A stretch of DNA of 27,125 bases from Nemertoderma westbladi. Taxonomy: Eukaryota; Xenacoelomorpha; Nemertodermatida; Nemertodermatidae. Position numbers and translations under genes: made by a program. Below, piece by piece: positions 7,892 to 18,262 of the stretch. The notes under the pieces were generated by a model that saw only the letters and a list, made by a program, of their open reading frames with translations, ran no database searches and was not told the DNA's origin. Position 1 is the first letter of the stretch, and each line of letters starts with the position of its first letter. The stretch is taken from assembly GCA_032718475.1 (NCBI GenBank), contig JAUCBJ010001745.1:1-27125 (forward strand), in the 5' to 3' direction.

Positions 7892-10385
7892 CAGACCCGT
7901 TCCACGACAGCCCCAACCCGTCCCACCTCAGCCCCAACCCGTTCCACCTCAGCCCCAACCCGTTCCACATCACCCCCAACCCGTTCAACCACAGCCCCAA
8001 CCCGTTCCACATCAGTCCCAACCCGTTCCACCACAGCCCCAACCCGTACCACCAAAGCCCCAATCCGTTCCACATCAGCCCCAACCCGTTCCACCCCAGC
8101 CCCAACCCGTTCTACATCAGCCCCAACCCGTTCCACCACAGTCCCAACCCGTTCCACCACAGCCCCAACCCGTACCACCAAAGCCGCAATCCGTTCCACC
8201 TCAGCCCCAGCCCGTTTCACCTCAGCCCCAACCCGTTCCACATGAGCCCCAACCCGTTCCACGACAGCCCCAACCCGTCCCACCTCAGCCCCAACCCGTT
8301 CCACCTCAGCCCCAACCCGTTCCACATCACCCCCAACCCGTTCAACCACAGCCCCAACCCGTTCCACATCAGTCCCAACCCGTTCCACCACAGCCCCAAC
8401 CCGTACCACCAAAGCCCCAATCCGTTCCACATCAGCCCCAACCCGTTCCACCCCAGCCCCAACCCGTTCTACATCAGCCCCAACCCGTTCCACCACAGTC
8501 CCAACCCGTTCCACCACAGCCCCAACCCGTACCACCAAAGCCGCAATCCGTTCCACCTCAGCCCCAACATGTTCCACATCAGCCCCAGCCCGTTCCAACA
8601 CAGCCCCAACCCGTTCCACATCAGCCCCAACCCGAACCACCACAGCCCCAACCCGTTCCACCTCAGCCCCAACATGTTCCAACTCAACCCCAACCCGTTC
8701 CACACCAGCCCCAACCCGAACCACCACAGCCCCAACCCGTCCCACCACAGCCCCATCCCGTTCCACATCAGCCCAAACACGTGCCACCACAGCCCCAACC
8801 CGTTCCACCACAGCCCCAACCCGTTCCACATCAGCCCCAACCCGTACCACCACAGCCCCAACCCGTTTCACCACAGCCCCAACCCGTTCCACCTCAGCCC
8901 CAACATGTTCCACATCAGCCCCAACCCGTTCCACCACAGCCCCAACCCTTTCCACATCAGCCCCAACCCGTTCCACCTCAGCCCCAACCCGTTCCTCCAA
9001 AGCCCCAACCCGTTCCACATCAGCCCCAACCCGTTCCACCACAGTCCCAACCCGTTCCACATCAGCCCCAACCCGTACCACCACAGCCCCAACCCGTTCC
9101 ACATCATCCCCAACCCGTTCCACCACAGCCCCAACCCGTTCCACATCAGCCCCAACCCGTTCCGCCTCAGCCCCAACCCGTACCACCACAGCCCCAACCC
9201 GTTCCACCTCAGCCCCAACCCGTTCCACATCAGCCCCAGCCCGTTTCACCTCAGCCCCAACCCGTTCCACATGAGCCCCAACCCGTTCCACCTCAGCCCC
9301 AACCCGTTCCACCTCAGCCCCAACCCGTTCCACCTCAGCCCCAACCCGTTCCACCACAGCTCCAACCCGTTCCACCTCAGCCCCAACCCGTTCCACATCA
9401 GCCCCAACCCATTCCACCACAGCCCCAACCCGTTCCACATCAGCCCCAACCCGTTCCACCTCAGCCCCAACATGTTCCACCTCAGCCCCAACCCGTTCCA
9501 CCACAGCCCCAACCCGTTCCACCACAGCCCCAACCCGTTCCACATCAGCCCCAATCCGTTCCACCTCAGCCCTAACCCGTTCCACCACAGCCCCAACCCG
9601 TTCCACATCAGTCCCAACCCGTTCCACCACAGCCCCAACCCGTTCCACCACAGTCCCAACTCGTTCCACCTCAGCCCCAATATGTTCCACATCAGCCCCA
9701 ACCCGTTCCAAATCACCCCAACCCGTTCCACATCATCCCCAACCTATTCCACATCAGCCCCAACCTGTTCCACCTCAACCCCAACACGTTCCACCTCAGC
9801 CCCAACCCGTTACACATCAGCCCCAACCCGTTCCTCAATAGCCCCAACCCGTTCCACATCAGCCTCAATCCCTTCCACATCAGCCCCAACCCATTCCACC
9901 ACAGCCCCAACCCGTTCCTCGTCAGGTCCAACACGTTCCACCACAGCCCCAACCTGTTCCACATCAGCCCCAACCCATTCCACCACAGCCCCAATCCGTT
10001 CTACATCAGCCCCAACCCGTTCCACCACAGCCCCAACCCGTTCCACATCAACCCCAACCCGTTCAACCATAGCCCCAACCCGTTTTACATCAGCCCCAAC
10101 CCGTTCCACATCAGCCCCACCCATTCCACCACAGCCCCAACCAGTTCCACATCACCCACAACTCGTTCCACCACAGCCCCAACCCGTTCCACACCAGCCC
10201 CAACCCGTTCCATGTCAGCCCCAATCCGTTCCACATCAGCCCCAACCCATTCCACTTTAGCCCCAAACCGTACCACATCAGCCCCAACCCGTTCCACATC
10301 AGCCCCAACCCGTTCCACATCAGCCCTAACTGGTTCCTCTTCAGCCCTAATCCGTTCCATATCAGCCCCAACTCGTTCCACCCTC
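7892..10385. repeat. 21-bp minisatellite, about 118 units
   Basis: The unit is CAGCCCCAACCCGTTCCACCT with a variable CC/CT/AT dinucleotide and scattered substitutions. The array is about 2.5 kb. It has higher-order structure: a block at 7898 recurs at 8255 (357 bp, 17 units), and the variant CCCGTTTCAC at 8211 recurs at 9240 (1029 bp, 49 units). The minus strand carries GGGTTGGGG in nearly every unit. Because 21 is a multiple of 3 and the unit has few stops, long frames appear on both strands (heptads such as ERVGAEV, PNPFHLS, PQPQPVP). I treat these as by-products of the repeat. The array begins about 90 bp upstream of the lectin ATG. Confidence 0.95.
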
Positions 10386-10429
10386 TTTACAATACTTTCC
10401 GTTCCCCTCCCTTCTGAAGGTTTCTAGTT

Positions 10430-11500
10430 GTGATTTTACTTCATACATAAACTTTATAAATTGAATGAAACAGAGATAAATATAGCGAATGAATGACTGC
10501 AATAAATTAAAGTTGGTTTGTTAAGTGCTGTAGAAGCACCAACAGCCAGCAGGTGTGTTGGCTTAAATAGTTTAAATTATTAATATCTGAAAGCATTGTG
10601 GAAATGGAATTTGAATTAAATTACTTATAAATTATTAATAAAATGCGAAACGTCGAATGGCTTATAAAGGCTGTCGTATAGAATAATGGGATAATTTAAA
10701 TATTTATAACTTGGGAAGTTTGATTACTTACGTTTATTTTCCGTATTATCGATGTATTATATTTACCGATGACCAAATAGTTACTTGTATCAAGGGATTG
10801 AAAAAAAGTGTTCTAATTTTTCACGATATCAAATCTCATGTGTTTATTTTTAATAATATGATGGAGAAGGAATAATGGGAGCCCCATATTATCCCAATCA
10901 CACTGCTATATTACTGATGTTCTTATTAGTTCATGGTCCTATTGACATAAGTGACCACTTGTATATGTGTGTGTTTGTGTATCCATAGAGCGATATCTGC
11001 GTTATTTAAGAAACAATTGAAACAAAATTTGGACAAGCGTTAGATATAGGCATAACGACGGCTCATACAGAAAATCGGGTTTTGAGATGATATTTGTGCA
11101 ATGCGAGCTCTATTATTAGGGTAAACAATTACTGCATTAGCATTAGACAGCGGGAAATATGAATTTTGTATAAGTATTTGTTACCGGTTTGCTAGTCAGC
11201 CGGTAGGCAAATACTGCAACTGTACTACTGTTAGCGTTATTTTCATCCTGGCCCCGGGTACCCACCGAATCACAAACTCATTCCAAATGAAAATTCCAAA
11301 TATACCCAGGCATGGTGGACAAAAAACTAGAAGTTATAAACCCAAAATTATTTGATTACGGTCTGTTTTCCTTGGAATGCTGACTATTAAATTGTCGGCT
11401 TTCCAAAGCTAAAAGGTGGCCCTGATGTTCAAGGAATCAAGTACTTGGCTTCAGGTAGAGATCCTGACAGCCTAGCCTAGGCTGTGCGTCCGAGCCTAGA
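10430..11500. other. AT-rich stretch, no gene recognised
   Basis: No credible frame, RNA gene or repeat with a second copy in the window was found. It could include the 5' LTR of the downstream BEL/Pao element, but no matching 3' LTR was recognised after 25320. Confidence 0.5.
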
Positions 11501-11546
11501 GCGAAGGGACAACCTATTCCCCAATGGGTTCTTTTACTGTGAGTAG

Positions 11547-12174
11547 TACGAGCCTGAAAAGGACTCGGAAACAAGCAGATCAGGAGGCCACACAGCGGGA
11601 ATTTGCTTTGAATTTCTCGGATTTACCCAGTGGGTTCTTTTACTGTGAGTAGTACAAGCCTGAAAAGGACTCGGAAACAAGCAGACCAGGAGTCCATACA
11701 GCGGGAAGGGAGCCGGACTTTGGACCGCCTGCATGGTGCGCTAGTTCGCTGTGCGTTGTATGAGCCTGAAAAGGACTCGGAACCAATTGGCATAGCGCTC
11801 CGCAAAGGACCGACACTGACAGAGCGGGATTGGTGATCTACGGACTTATTACGAGCCTGAAAAGGACTCGGCACGCAACGGAAATTGCTCTCCTCTGCTC
11901 GCACCGACGTCCTGTGACTTACAGAGAGGATTAAGGTCTACGGAGCTATTACGAGACTGAATAGGACTCGGAACGTGACGGAAAACCATATTTCCTCGCT
12001 TGACCGACAGACATCGACGGACAGAGTTGTTTGCAGTCTACGGAGCTATTACGAGCCTGATAAGGACTCGGAACGTAACAAAAAACTGCATCCACTCACC
12101 AGACACTACGGATATTAATGGACGGAGTGACAGGTGACTGATGGAGCTATTACGAGCCTGAAAAGGACTCGGAA
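11547..12174 (+). repeat. Seven-copy hairpin-motif array upstream of the BEL gag
   Basis: A 24-bp motif starts at 11547, 11653, 11759, 11850, 11950, 12050 and 12151, with spacings of 106, 106, 91, 100, 100 and 101 bp. The core CGAGCCTGAAAAGGACTCG can fold as a six-pair stem with one bulged A and a TGAAAA loop. Flanks are diverged (a weak CTACGGAGCTAT before and AACGTGACGG after in the later units), so the core is much better conserved than the rest of each unit. Spacings are not multiples of three, so no single frame reads them all. The same motif recurs three times in the gag frame at 14188, 14245 and 14332. The array lies in the element's leader or LTR; which one is unresolved. Confidence 0.85.
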
Positions 12175-13029
12175 TGTGACGGAAGCTGTAGCCCCTCGCC
12201 AGACATAACAGACACCGACTAGACATAGGTATCAAACATAGTTGGGGTGTTTAAAATCATATAAAGTAAGTCTGTCATCCTATAAAGTAAATACTAAATA
12301 AATTGTTTATACTGTAGGTTTTATTACTGATGTATGTGTTTATTCTAATTATTTGGTGTATGGGAGCCTACAATTATTTAGAATCAGATTGTGAAGAATT
12401 AGTTGATGCAACAGTTTGTCTAAGGAATCAGTTAGCAGCGAATAAATTAACATTCAATCCAAACTATTCTTTTCTCACGATCTGCATTACAAATCCTAAG
12501 TTTCCCCAACACCAACAATTCCGGTGAATAATATTTCGGGATCTAGCGCAACCCCCGGGAACTTACATCGGCGTCCATTCCCTAGATTCAGGTACTGACG
12601 GCAACAAAATTCTAAATAATTAGAGGCAGAATTCGACTGCGAATTCTGAAACAACTTGCCGGGATTCCAAGTGGAGGATTAACGAGAATAAACTTCCGTG
12701 CTACCCCAAGCATGCACTACGAGGAAAATACAAGTATTTGAATTGGTATAAAGATATGGTTCAAAATCTAATCAAACTATAAAAAGTTGTCCAAAGATTC
12801 AAGTCACTTAAATCACCAGATGAACAAAATCAACAAAAATGGAAGTGTTAATTACTCCGATTAATCTTATACAAGTCGAGCCAGGTGTTTGGCATATCGA
12901 AGTCGAAATTCAAGAAACCAACTTAGGACAATTTTGAATAATCGCATGGATAGTACAATCACAATACGAGACTTATGAGGATCTGTTCCGTGCTATTGCA
13001 CATATTGCTATAAGAGCGGTATTGGAATA
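12175..13029 (+). other. Presumed BEL/Pao leader, mostly non-coding
   Basis: It joins the hairpin array to the gag ATG. From 12840 a frame starting MEVLITPINLIQ runs for about 33 codons to a TGA and then continues in frame to another stop near 13020. It may be a small upstream ORF relic or a degraded N-terminal extension. A TGG-containing stretch near 12355 could be a primer binding site, but there is no independent support. Confidence 0.35.
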
Positions 13030-15274
13030 ATGGAGCCTGAACCCGCCACTACTACCAGCGGAAACGACCTATGAACAGACTCAGAATCAGACCAGGAACA
13101 TAATATCCAAAATGTGGCTCACAAACTTGGTACATTAAAGGGGCTAGTCAAAAGAGCCAACTCGCGGATAGAAACACTCTTAAAGAGGTCCAACACCTCA
13201 ATTGGTGATATCCATCATCAACTACAAAAGGTCCGGAGTGCTATTGGGAAGTATGAAGCCTCCACTCAAGCATACATGAACTTGATACCAAGCGGCAATG
13301 ACGAGAATGTTCCGAAACTCGAGGAGCATATCAAACACCTTAATGAATTCCGGAGACAGCATACACGTATCATTCAACTCGTACGGAACTACGAGGAACA
13401 GTCTCAATGGAAATGGGAGAGCGCTGCTGAAACCACATCAACAGTTATCACCAGACAATCATCCCGGAGGAGCCACCATTCATCTAGAAACTCTGATTCC
13501 AGCTTCCGGAGCGCCACCTCTACTAAAACTGTTAATTCACAAAGGAACAGGTTACAGGACCAGGTGCAGTAACAAAAGGCGCGAGCTCTTCAATCTCGCA
13601 TGGATAATGAGTATGCACAACTTCAACTTGATCGGGATGCTCTAAATCAGGAAATGATGGCTCAATGTAATGAAATCAAGGCGGAAGATAGAAGAATGGA
13701 GTTAGAAGAACAAGATGCCCTTCAGAAACAGAAGGAAGAAGAACAAGACGCCCTTCGTAAACAGGTGGAAGCAAGACGTAAACACGAGGAAGCAAAACAA
13801 GACGCTCTACATAAACAGGAGGCCATCGAAAGCACCAAAAGACACCGAGAGGCCATCAAAAAGGAAAAAATATTAAAATGGGAGGTGGAACAGCGTGCTA
13901 GGAAAATAAAAGAGCAAAAGATCATAATTCAAAAAAGGAATACAGACGAGGCCAAATTGGCCGAATACGAGACTGCACTTCTTGAACGTGATCTCCAAAC
14001 TGAGGAGGACAGAGAAAGAGGGATCGAGAGGGAATATGAAGCCATTATGGTCCTGGACTTAGGAAAAACTCTCCCTTTTAAGGAAATGGAAATCGGAAAG
14101 ACCAATAATAAAACGTATACCCTTTCCCCCAAAGCTCCAGTGTTCTCCCCTCATACGGAGGAGAACCAGGGAAGGCATAAAGCCCAGTACGAGCCTGAAA
14201 AGGACTCGGAAAAGATTATACCACGCCCTAGTCGCAAAGCCCAGTACGAGCCTGAAAAGGACTTGGAAAAATTTGCGACACCTTCCGGAGGGCCACTGGA
14301 ATATGGTTTGTTGACAGATGGCGCTTACCACTACGAGCCTGAAAAGGACTCGGACTGTGGCGCATCCAACACACGTTATAGAACCAATCACATCAACTCC
14401 CCGACAACGACCAAAATATGTCATGCGGCAAATGGAGATGGATCCATCATATATGGGCGGTAGCCCAATACAGTTTAACAACTCATGTAAAGCCACTTCA
14501 ATGGATGTTAATATTATAAGGGCGCTGGAAAATCGTTTATCCATGCCCAAAATGGAAATCAGGAGCTTCCACGGTGACTATACAGATTTCATCAGCTTCA
14601 AGAAATGCTTTTAAGCTGAAATCGGTTCAACCGAAATCACTGACGCACAAAAACTCGTTTATTTGTCACAATACCTTGGGGACAAACCTAGAAGGCTGAT
14701 ATGCTGCTTTGAAGGAGGTGATGACGAAGCGTACAAAGACGCATGGGAAGCACTGAATAAAAGGTATGGAGACACAGGGACCATCATAAATAAAATGATA
14801 GAAAGACTCGTCCAGGAAGCGGGTTCCTTAGGTGATCCATAAAACATTCAGGAATTCTCAGACTCCATGAAAGAGGCCTACTATACCTTAAAACCTCTAA
14901 AGAAAGAAGACCAAATTAATAACATCCTTAATTTAAGACAAATCGCTAAGAAATTCCCAGGATGGCTACAAACCAAATGGGCTTATAAATGCATAGACCT
15001 ATGCACGCAGGCGACATCTGGATCACGATCCTACGTATCTAGAAATGTCCAGGTTTCTGGATGATGTCTCGGAAGCAATGAACGACACCATGTTTTCCAA
15101 ACAAAGTCAATCAAAGCTGGACGTGGGGGAGCTAACAACGCGACCACACATTCCTACCCCTAAACCCCGGTTTCGTGAACCCGTCAGTACGATGGCTATC
15201 TACATGTCGGAAGAGGAACATGAGGAAGACGATGACTTAGAAACGGCTGAAGAATGGGCCTGCTTCTTTTCTAA
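13030..15274 (+). pseudogene. BEL/Pao gag, 5' part
   Basis: The likely start is ATG at 13030 (MEPEPATTTSGNDL), with TGA at 13072-13074. The same frame continues through AHKLGTLKGLVKRANSRIETLL and a TAA at 13570-13572, into a strongly charged E/K/R/Q coiled-coil region (about 13660-13990), to TAG at 14461-14463. The region with three YEPEKDSE repeats (14188-14355) is near the end of this frame. A frameshift near 14440-14460 leads into a DUF1759-like domain (MPKMEIRSFHGDYTDF, KLVYLSQYLGDKPRRL) with stops at 14612-14614 and 14840-14842. A second frameshift near 15045-15060 leads to an acidic stretch (SEEEHEEDDDLE). The frame is cut at CTGGG (15275-15279) by the Gypsy element and resumes exactly in phase at 22291. 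Confidence 0.8.
14188..14355 (+). repeat. Three in-frame copies of the hairpin motif in gag
   Basis: Copies at 14188-14211, 14245-14268 and 14332-14355 are 57 and 87 bp apart, both multiples of three, and each encodes YEPEKD(S/L). The first two sit in a tandemly duplicated block beginning AAAGCCCAGTACGAG. The nucleotide core is identical to the leader copies except for one C to T in the second, which would keep a G-U pair. Confidence 0.85.
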
Positions 15275-15279
15275 CTGGG
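15275..15279 (+). repeat. Gypsy TSD, left copy (CTGGG)
   Basis: CTGGG directly precedes the left LTR; the same five bases follow the right LTR at 22291-22295. The BEL gag frame is continuous through one copy. Confidence 0.9.
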
Positions 15280-15469
15280 TGGTATGATATCATTTATTGG
15301 TATTGGTGGAGGGACATTATTTACATTATTAATAGTAGTCAATTACATTAGGATACCGTAAAGCTGATAGTATGTTAAATGTGTTCACTTGTATATATAT
15401 ATAGGACAAGGATGGAGAGATAATTATATAGTATCTTGAATATCAAATAAATAATTTGTAAACATAATA
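15280..15469 (+). repeat. Gypsy 5' LTR, 190 bp
   Basis: It starts TGGTATGATATC and ends AACATAATA, and aligns along its length with 22071-22290. It contains a TATA-rich stretch (TATATATATAGGA, about 15393-15405) and an AATAAA near the end (about 15446-15451), consistent with promoter and polyadenylation signals. The 3' end is TA, not the usual CA; the TSD supports the boundary. Confidence 0.9.
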
Positions 15470-15487
15470 TGGCGCAGTGTGCTTTCT
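15470..15487 (+). other. Candidate primer binding site
   Basis: TGGCGCAGTGTGCTTTCT directly follows the LTR and begins with TGG, as expected for pairing with a tRNA 3' CCA end. The tRNA was not identified. Confidence 0.55.
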
Positions 15488-15583
15488 CATAAATAATCAA
15501 CATTGTTATATTACATTTGCAATTAAGAAACTATACTGCTTAGTGTAATTAGTTGCAATAAATATAAATTATAAACGAATTAT

Positions 15584-15755
15584 ATGGCGTCGAAGTTAGA
15601 TATTCAAAGCTTGAAAGCTTCCTGGCATGGATACAAAGCATCGATGACAAGGGCGTGTAATGCGGGTCTGGATACTATTAGGAAATATGAAGCATTGGCA
15701 TAACATGGATGCTTATTTCCCACATCAATATCAACACGCATCAACGAGTGGACGA
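15584..15755 (+). pseudogene. Gypsy gag, N-terminal piece before the LINE
   Basis: ATG at 15584 opens MASKLDIQSLKASWHGYK and a basic helical N-terminus. A TAA lies at 15701-15703. The frame runs into the LINE-A2 TSD (GAGTGGACGA, 15746-15755) and continues in phase after 17446, so this is the true 5' end of the Gypsy gag and not a separate gene. Confidence 0.8.
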
Positions 15756-17397
15756 TGGTTGGAAAGCCCACTTTGAAAAGCTCCTCAATAATGACAGGGT
15801 ATTGCCTGATAACTTTATAGAAGTAAAAGTGTCTGAGTCTGTACTCCCAGATATTCCCATTGGCGATATCTCCTTTGCAGAAGTGAAGGCTGCTGCAAAG
15901 AGCATTAAGACCAATCGTGCCAGTGGAGTAGATGGTGTTCCCCCTGAGGTCTTTAAAATACCTGAGTGTTTAAAGCTCATCTATCCCATCATAGTAGACA
16001 TGTACCGAACAACAAGAGTCCCACAAGAAATGAAAACAAATAAGTTGGTGCCAGTTCCCAAGAAGGGCAACCTAACACTCTATGGTTCTTTTCGGGGAAT
16101 CTCATTGATCTCGATTGCTGCAAAGCTATACAATAGGGTTCTATTAAATCGCATCAGGGATCCCATTGAGAGACTGCTCCGTGGAAATCAGAATGGGTTC
16201 CGTAAAAGTCGTGGGACCATGGAGCCCATTTTGGCACTTAGAAGGATAATTGAAGAGTTATCAAAAAGAAAGACAGGCATCTGGCTGTTATCTTTGTTGA
16301 CTTCTTCAAGGCCTTTGATTCAGTCTCTCGCTCAAGTATGTTCAGCATACTTTCATTATATGGGATTCCTGATGAAATTATTGCAGCAATCAGATCAGTA
16401 TACGATGGTACGACAACATTTGTGTCTACTGTTGATGGTGACACAGAACCATTTGAAGTGTTATGGGGCGTCCTCCAAGGAGACACACTTGCACCATTCT
16501 TGTTCATTATTGTGGTTGACTATGTTCTACGCATGTCCTTAGATCATTATAATGATGATGGGGTGATGATAACTCCACCTACTGGCTCCAGAAGTCGAGG
16601 AAATCCTGCCAAGTACCTAACTGATCTAGACTTTGCTGATGACTTAGGAGTACTCTCAGAATCATTAGAGGGAGCCCAACGGCTCCTCAGCTCATTAGAA
16701 CATGCTGCTTCTAGTGTTGGTCTTTTTATTAACTCCAGAGAGACCAAAATTCTGACAGTTAACTTTGAAAGTCCTCAGCAAGTCTCTGATCGGATGAGCA
16801 TAAGCTCAAAGGATGGTATGCTTGAGCATGTGGACGACTTCTGTTACCTGGGATCATGGATCTGGAAGTCAGGTGAGGACCTTCGAATACGTAAGGGAAA
16901 GGCATGGGCAGCCTTGAATAGGCTTTCCAGGATTTGGAAGTCACCGAGAATTAATCGGAAACTTAAGGTCCGATTATTTAGAGCAGCAGTAGTTCCAGTA
17001 CTCCTCTATGGGAGTCCATGCTGGGGACACCAAATCTCTGGATGGCACATTCACAAGAATGCTACGCCGGGTTCATTGTGTCAAGTACAATGCACACATC
17101 TCCAACCAGACACTATATAACATTGGAGGTGTCTCATTGGTTCCCCCAAGCTTGACACTAGAAGAAAATCGCCTCCGCTTTGCAGGACATTGCTTTCGCC
17201 GTGAGGACCAGCCAGTGCATAATCTTGTACTTTGGCAGCCTCATGGAGTGAATAAGCATGGTGGACAGCCCATGACTTTCTTGAGACGCATCTTAAAGGA
17301 CACTGGCCTTAAAGATGCGGATGATCTAGCAAATGTCATGGGTGATAGGGAGTTGTGGCGGTTCAATTTTGTTGACAAGCCGGCACAGCATTCTTAA
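15756..17397 (+). pseudogene. Non-LTR reverse transcriptase, two frameshifts
   Basis: The frame reads DGWKAHFEKLLNND, then SGVDGVPPEVFK, then the same RT blocks as LINE-A1. One A is missing from an A-run near 16262-16267 relative to A1, shifting the frame. The next frame has motif A, GVLQGDTLAPFLF and the FADD catalytic box (16632-16643, context DLDFADDLGVL). A 14-bp deletion near 17022-17028 shifts the frame again before the C-terminal region, ending TAA at 17395-17397. No endonuclease domain is present. The clade is unassigned. Confidence 0.85.
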
Positions 17398-17435
17398 AAA
17401 TGCAGCTGCAATGCAGCATGCCGATCCTAGTAGTA
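15756..17435 (+). mobile_element. LINE-A2, second copy of the same LINE, with 10-bp TSD
   Basis: The TSD GAGTGGACGA lies at 15746-15755 and 17436-17445. The copy extends about 230 bp further 5' than LINE-A1 and keeps the internal 357 bp that A1 lost. Both copies share the 3' end ...GCCGATCCTA followed by a short TA/GTA triplet run. Confidence 0.92.
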
Positions 17436-17445
17436 GAGTGGACGA

Positions 17446-18221
17446 AGAAGTTCGAACGGTTTCGGGAATCGGATACCGGTATAGTGTGTCACCCCGAATA
17501 TAAACCTGATGATGGTGATAAAGATATTGAGGATATATATATGTAAGAACATCTTCTTGAAGCCCAGGAAAAGTTGGCTGAGTTCGAAGCTACAGCAAAG
17601 GGTCGTCAGGAACGTGAAATCGCCATAACTGCCGCAGCTGCTGCAGCTCCACGTGGCTTAGCCCCAGTTACTGCTGGGAGGAAAGCCGACACGGATTTAC
17701 CTAAGATTACCGCCCAGTGGCCTCCAACTCTGGAAAGTGACACTGACTTCCGACGCTTCCAAGAATGGAGCGCCCTCTGGCATAATTATTCAAGCTTATT
17801 AGATCTCAAATCGCATTCACATGAAATACATATTGCAGCGTTTTGGGATTGCTGTTCACCCGGTTTTATAACAATAATTAACCACACTCTGGCTATTCCA
17901 GCCGACATAGAGCTCGATATTAATGAAATACATGATCGGATACGAGATCACCTGCGTTCACTGCGTAATGCCAATTTAGATTGGCAAGCGTTATTGTCAG
18001 TACGTCAGAAAGATGGGCAGAACTATATATCAATTTGCAATGCAATCCATGAACTTGGCGAGTATGCTAATACCAGTGCGGTGACTAGAGATCGGCTACA
18101 TACCGCATTGCTTATTCTAGCAATGGCGAATGAAGATGACAAAGAAAAATTGATTGCCAAAGACCCTCCTCTCTCTTTCATCGAATCACGTAAGTTTATT
18201 ATATCATTAGTCAGCTCGTAA
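17446..18221 (+). pseudogene. Gypsy gag, main part
   Basis: It continues the frame of 15584 after the LINE, with TAA at 17544-17546. The region from 17574 encodes an Ala-rich linker, then a capsid-like segment (ITAQWPPTLESDTDFRRFQE, WQALLSVRQKDGQNY, FIESRK) and stops at 18219-18221. The stop lies inside the candidate intron 18190-18262. If that is spliced, gag runs directly into pol. Confidence 0.8.
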
Positions 18222-18262
18222 AGCAACTAAATCTTTATGCCAGTCTTCTTCTTACCCTATAG
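18190..18262 (+). other. Candidate 73-bp intron joining gag to pol
   Basis: The donor is CAC|GTAAGT at 18190, a consensus match. The acceptor is preceded by TTCTTCTTACCCTATAG ending at 18262. A branch-like CAACTAAAT lies about 30 nt upstream of the AG. The gag stop is inside the segment. Exon phases match: one codon base before and two after give an in-frame join to the frame entering the zinc knuckles. Confidence 0.55.

Noticed and set aside
7891-10260. Long frames on both strands of the minisatellite as protein-coding genes
   Set aside because: They are explained by a 21-bp period lacking stops; several frames are open at once and none has a start context or a domain outside the repeat.
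10430-11500. BEL/Pao 5' LTR
   Set aside because: No matching sequence was found after the pol end, and no TG...CA boundaries with a TSD could be paired.
11547-12174. Hammerhead ribozyme array
   Set aside because: The motif has CTGA and GGAAAC words, but lacks the CUGANGA core and a matching cleavage-site stem in the right order.
11547-12174. CRISPR array
   Set aside because: Regular spacing and a hairpin repeat look superficially similar, but spacers are 67-82 bp and related to each other, the context is a eukaryotic retroelement, and copies lie in gag.
14059-14550. Minus-strand 163-codon frame opposite the BEL gag
   Set aside because: Shadow of the gag frame; repeated FRVLFRLV peptides are the reverse complement of the hairpin motif.
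15584-15703. Separate small gene or BEL fragment between Gypsy LTR and LINE
   Set aside because: Its frame continues in phase into the Gypsy gag after the LINE and one TSD copy are accounted for.
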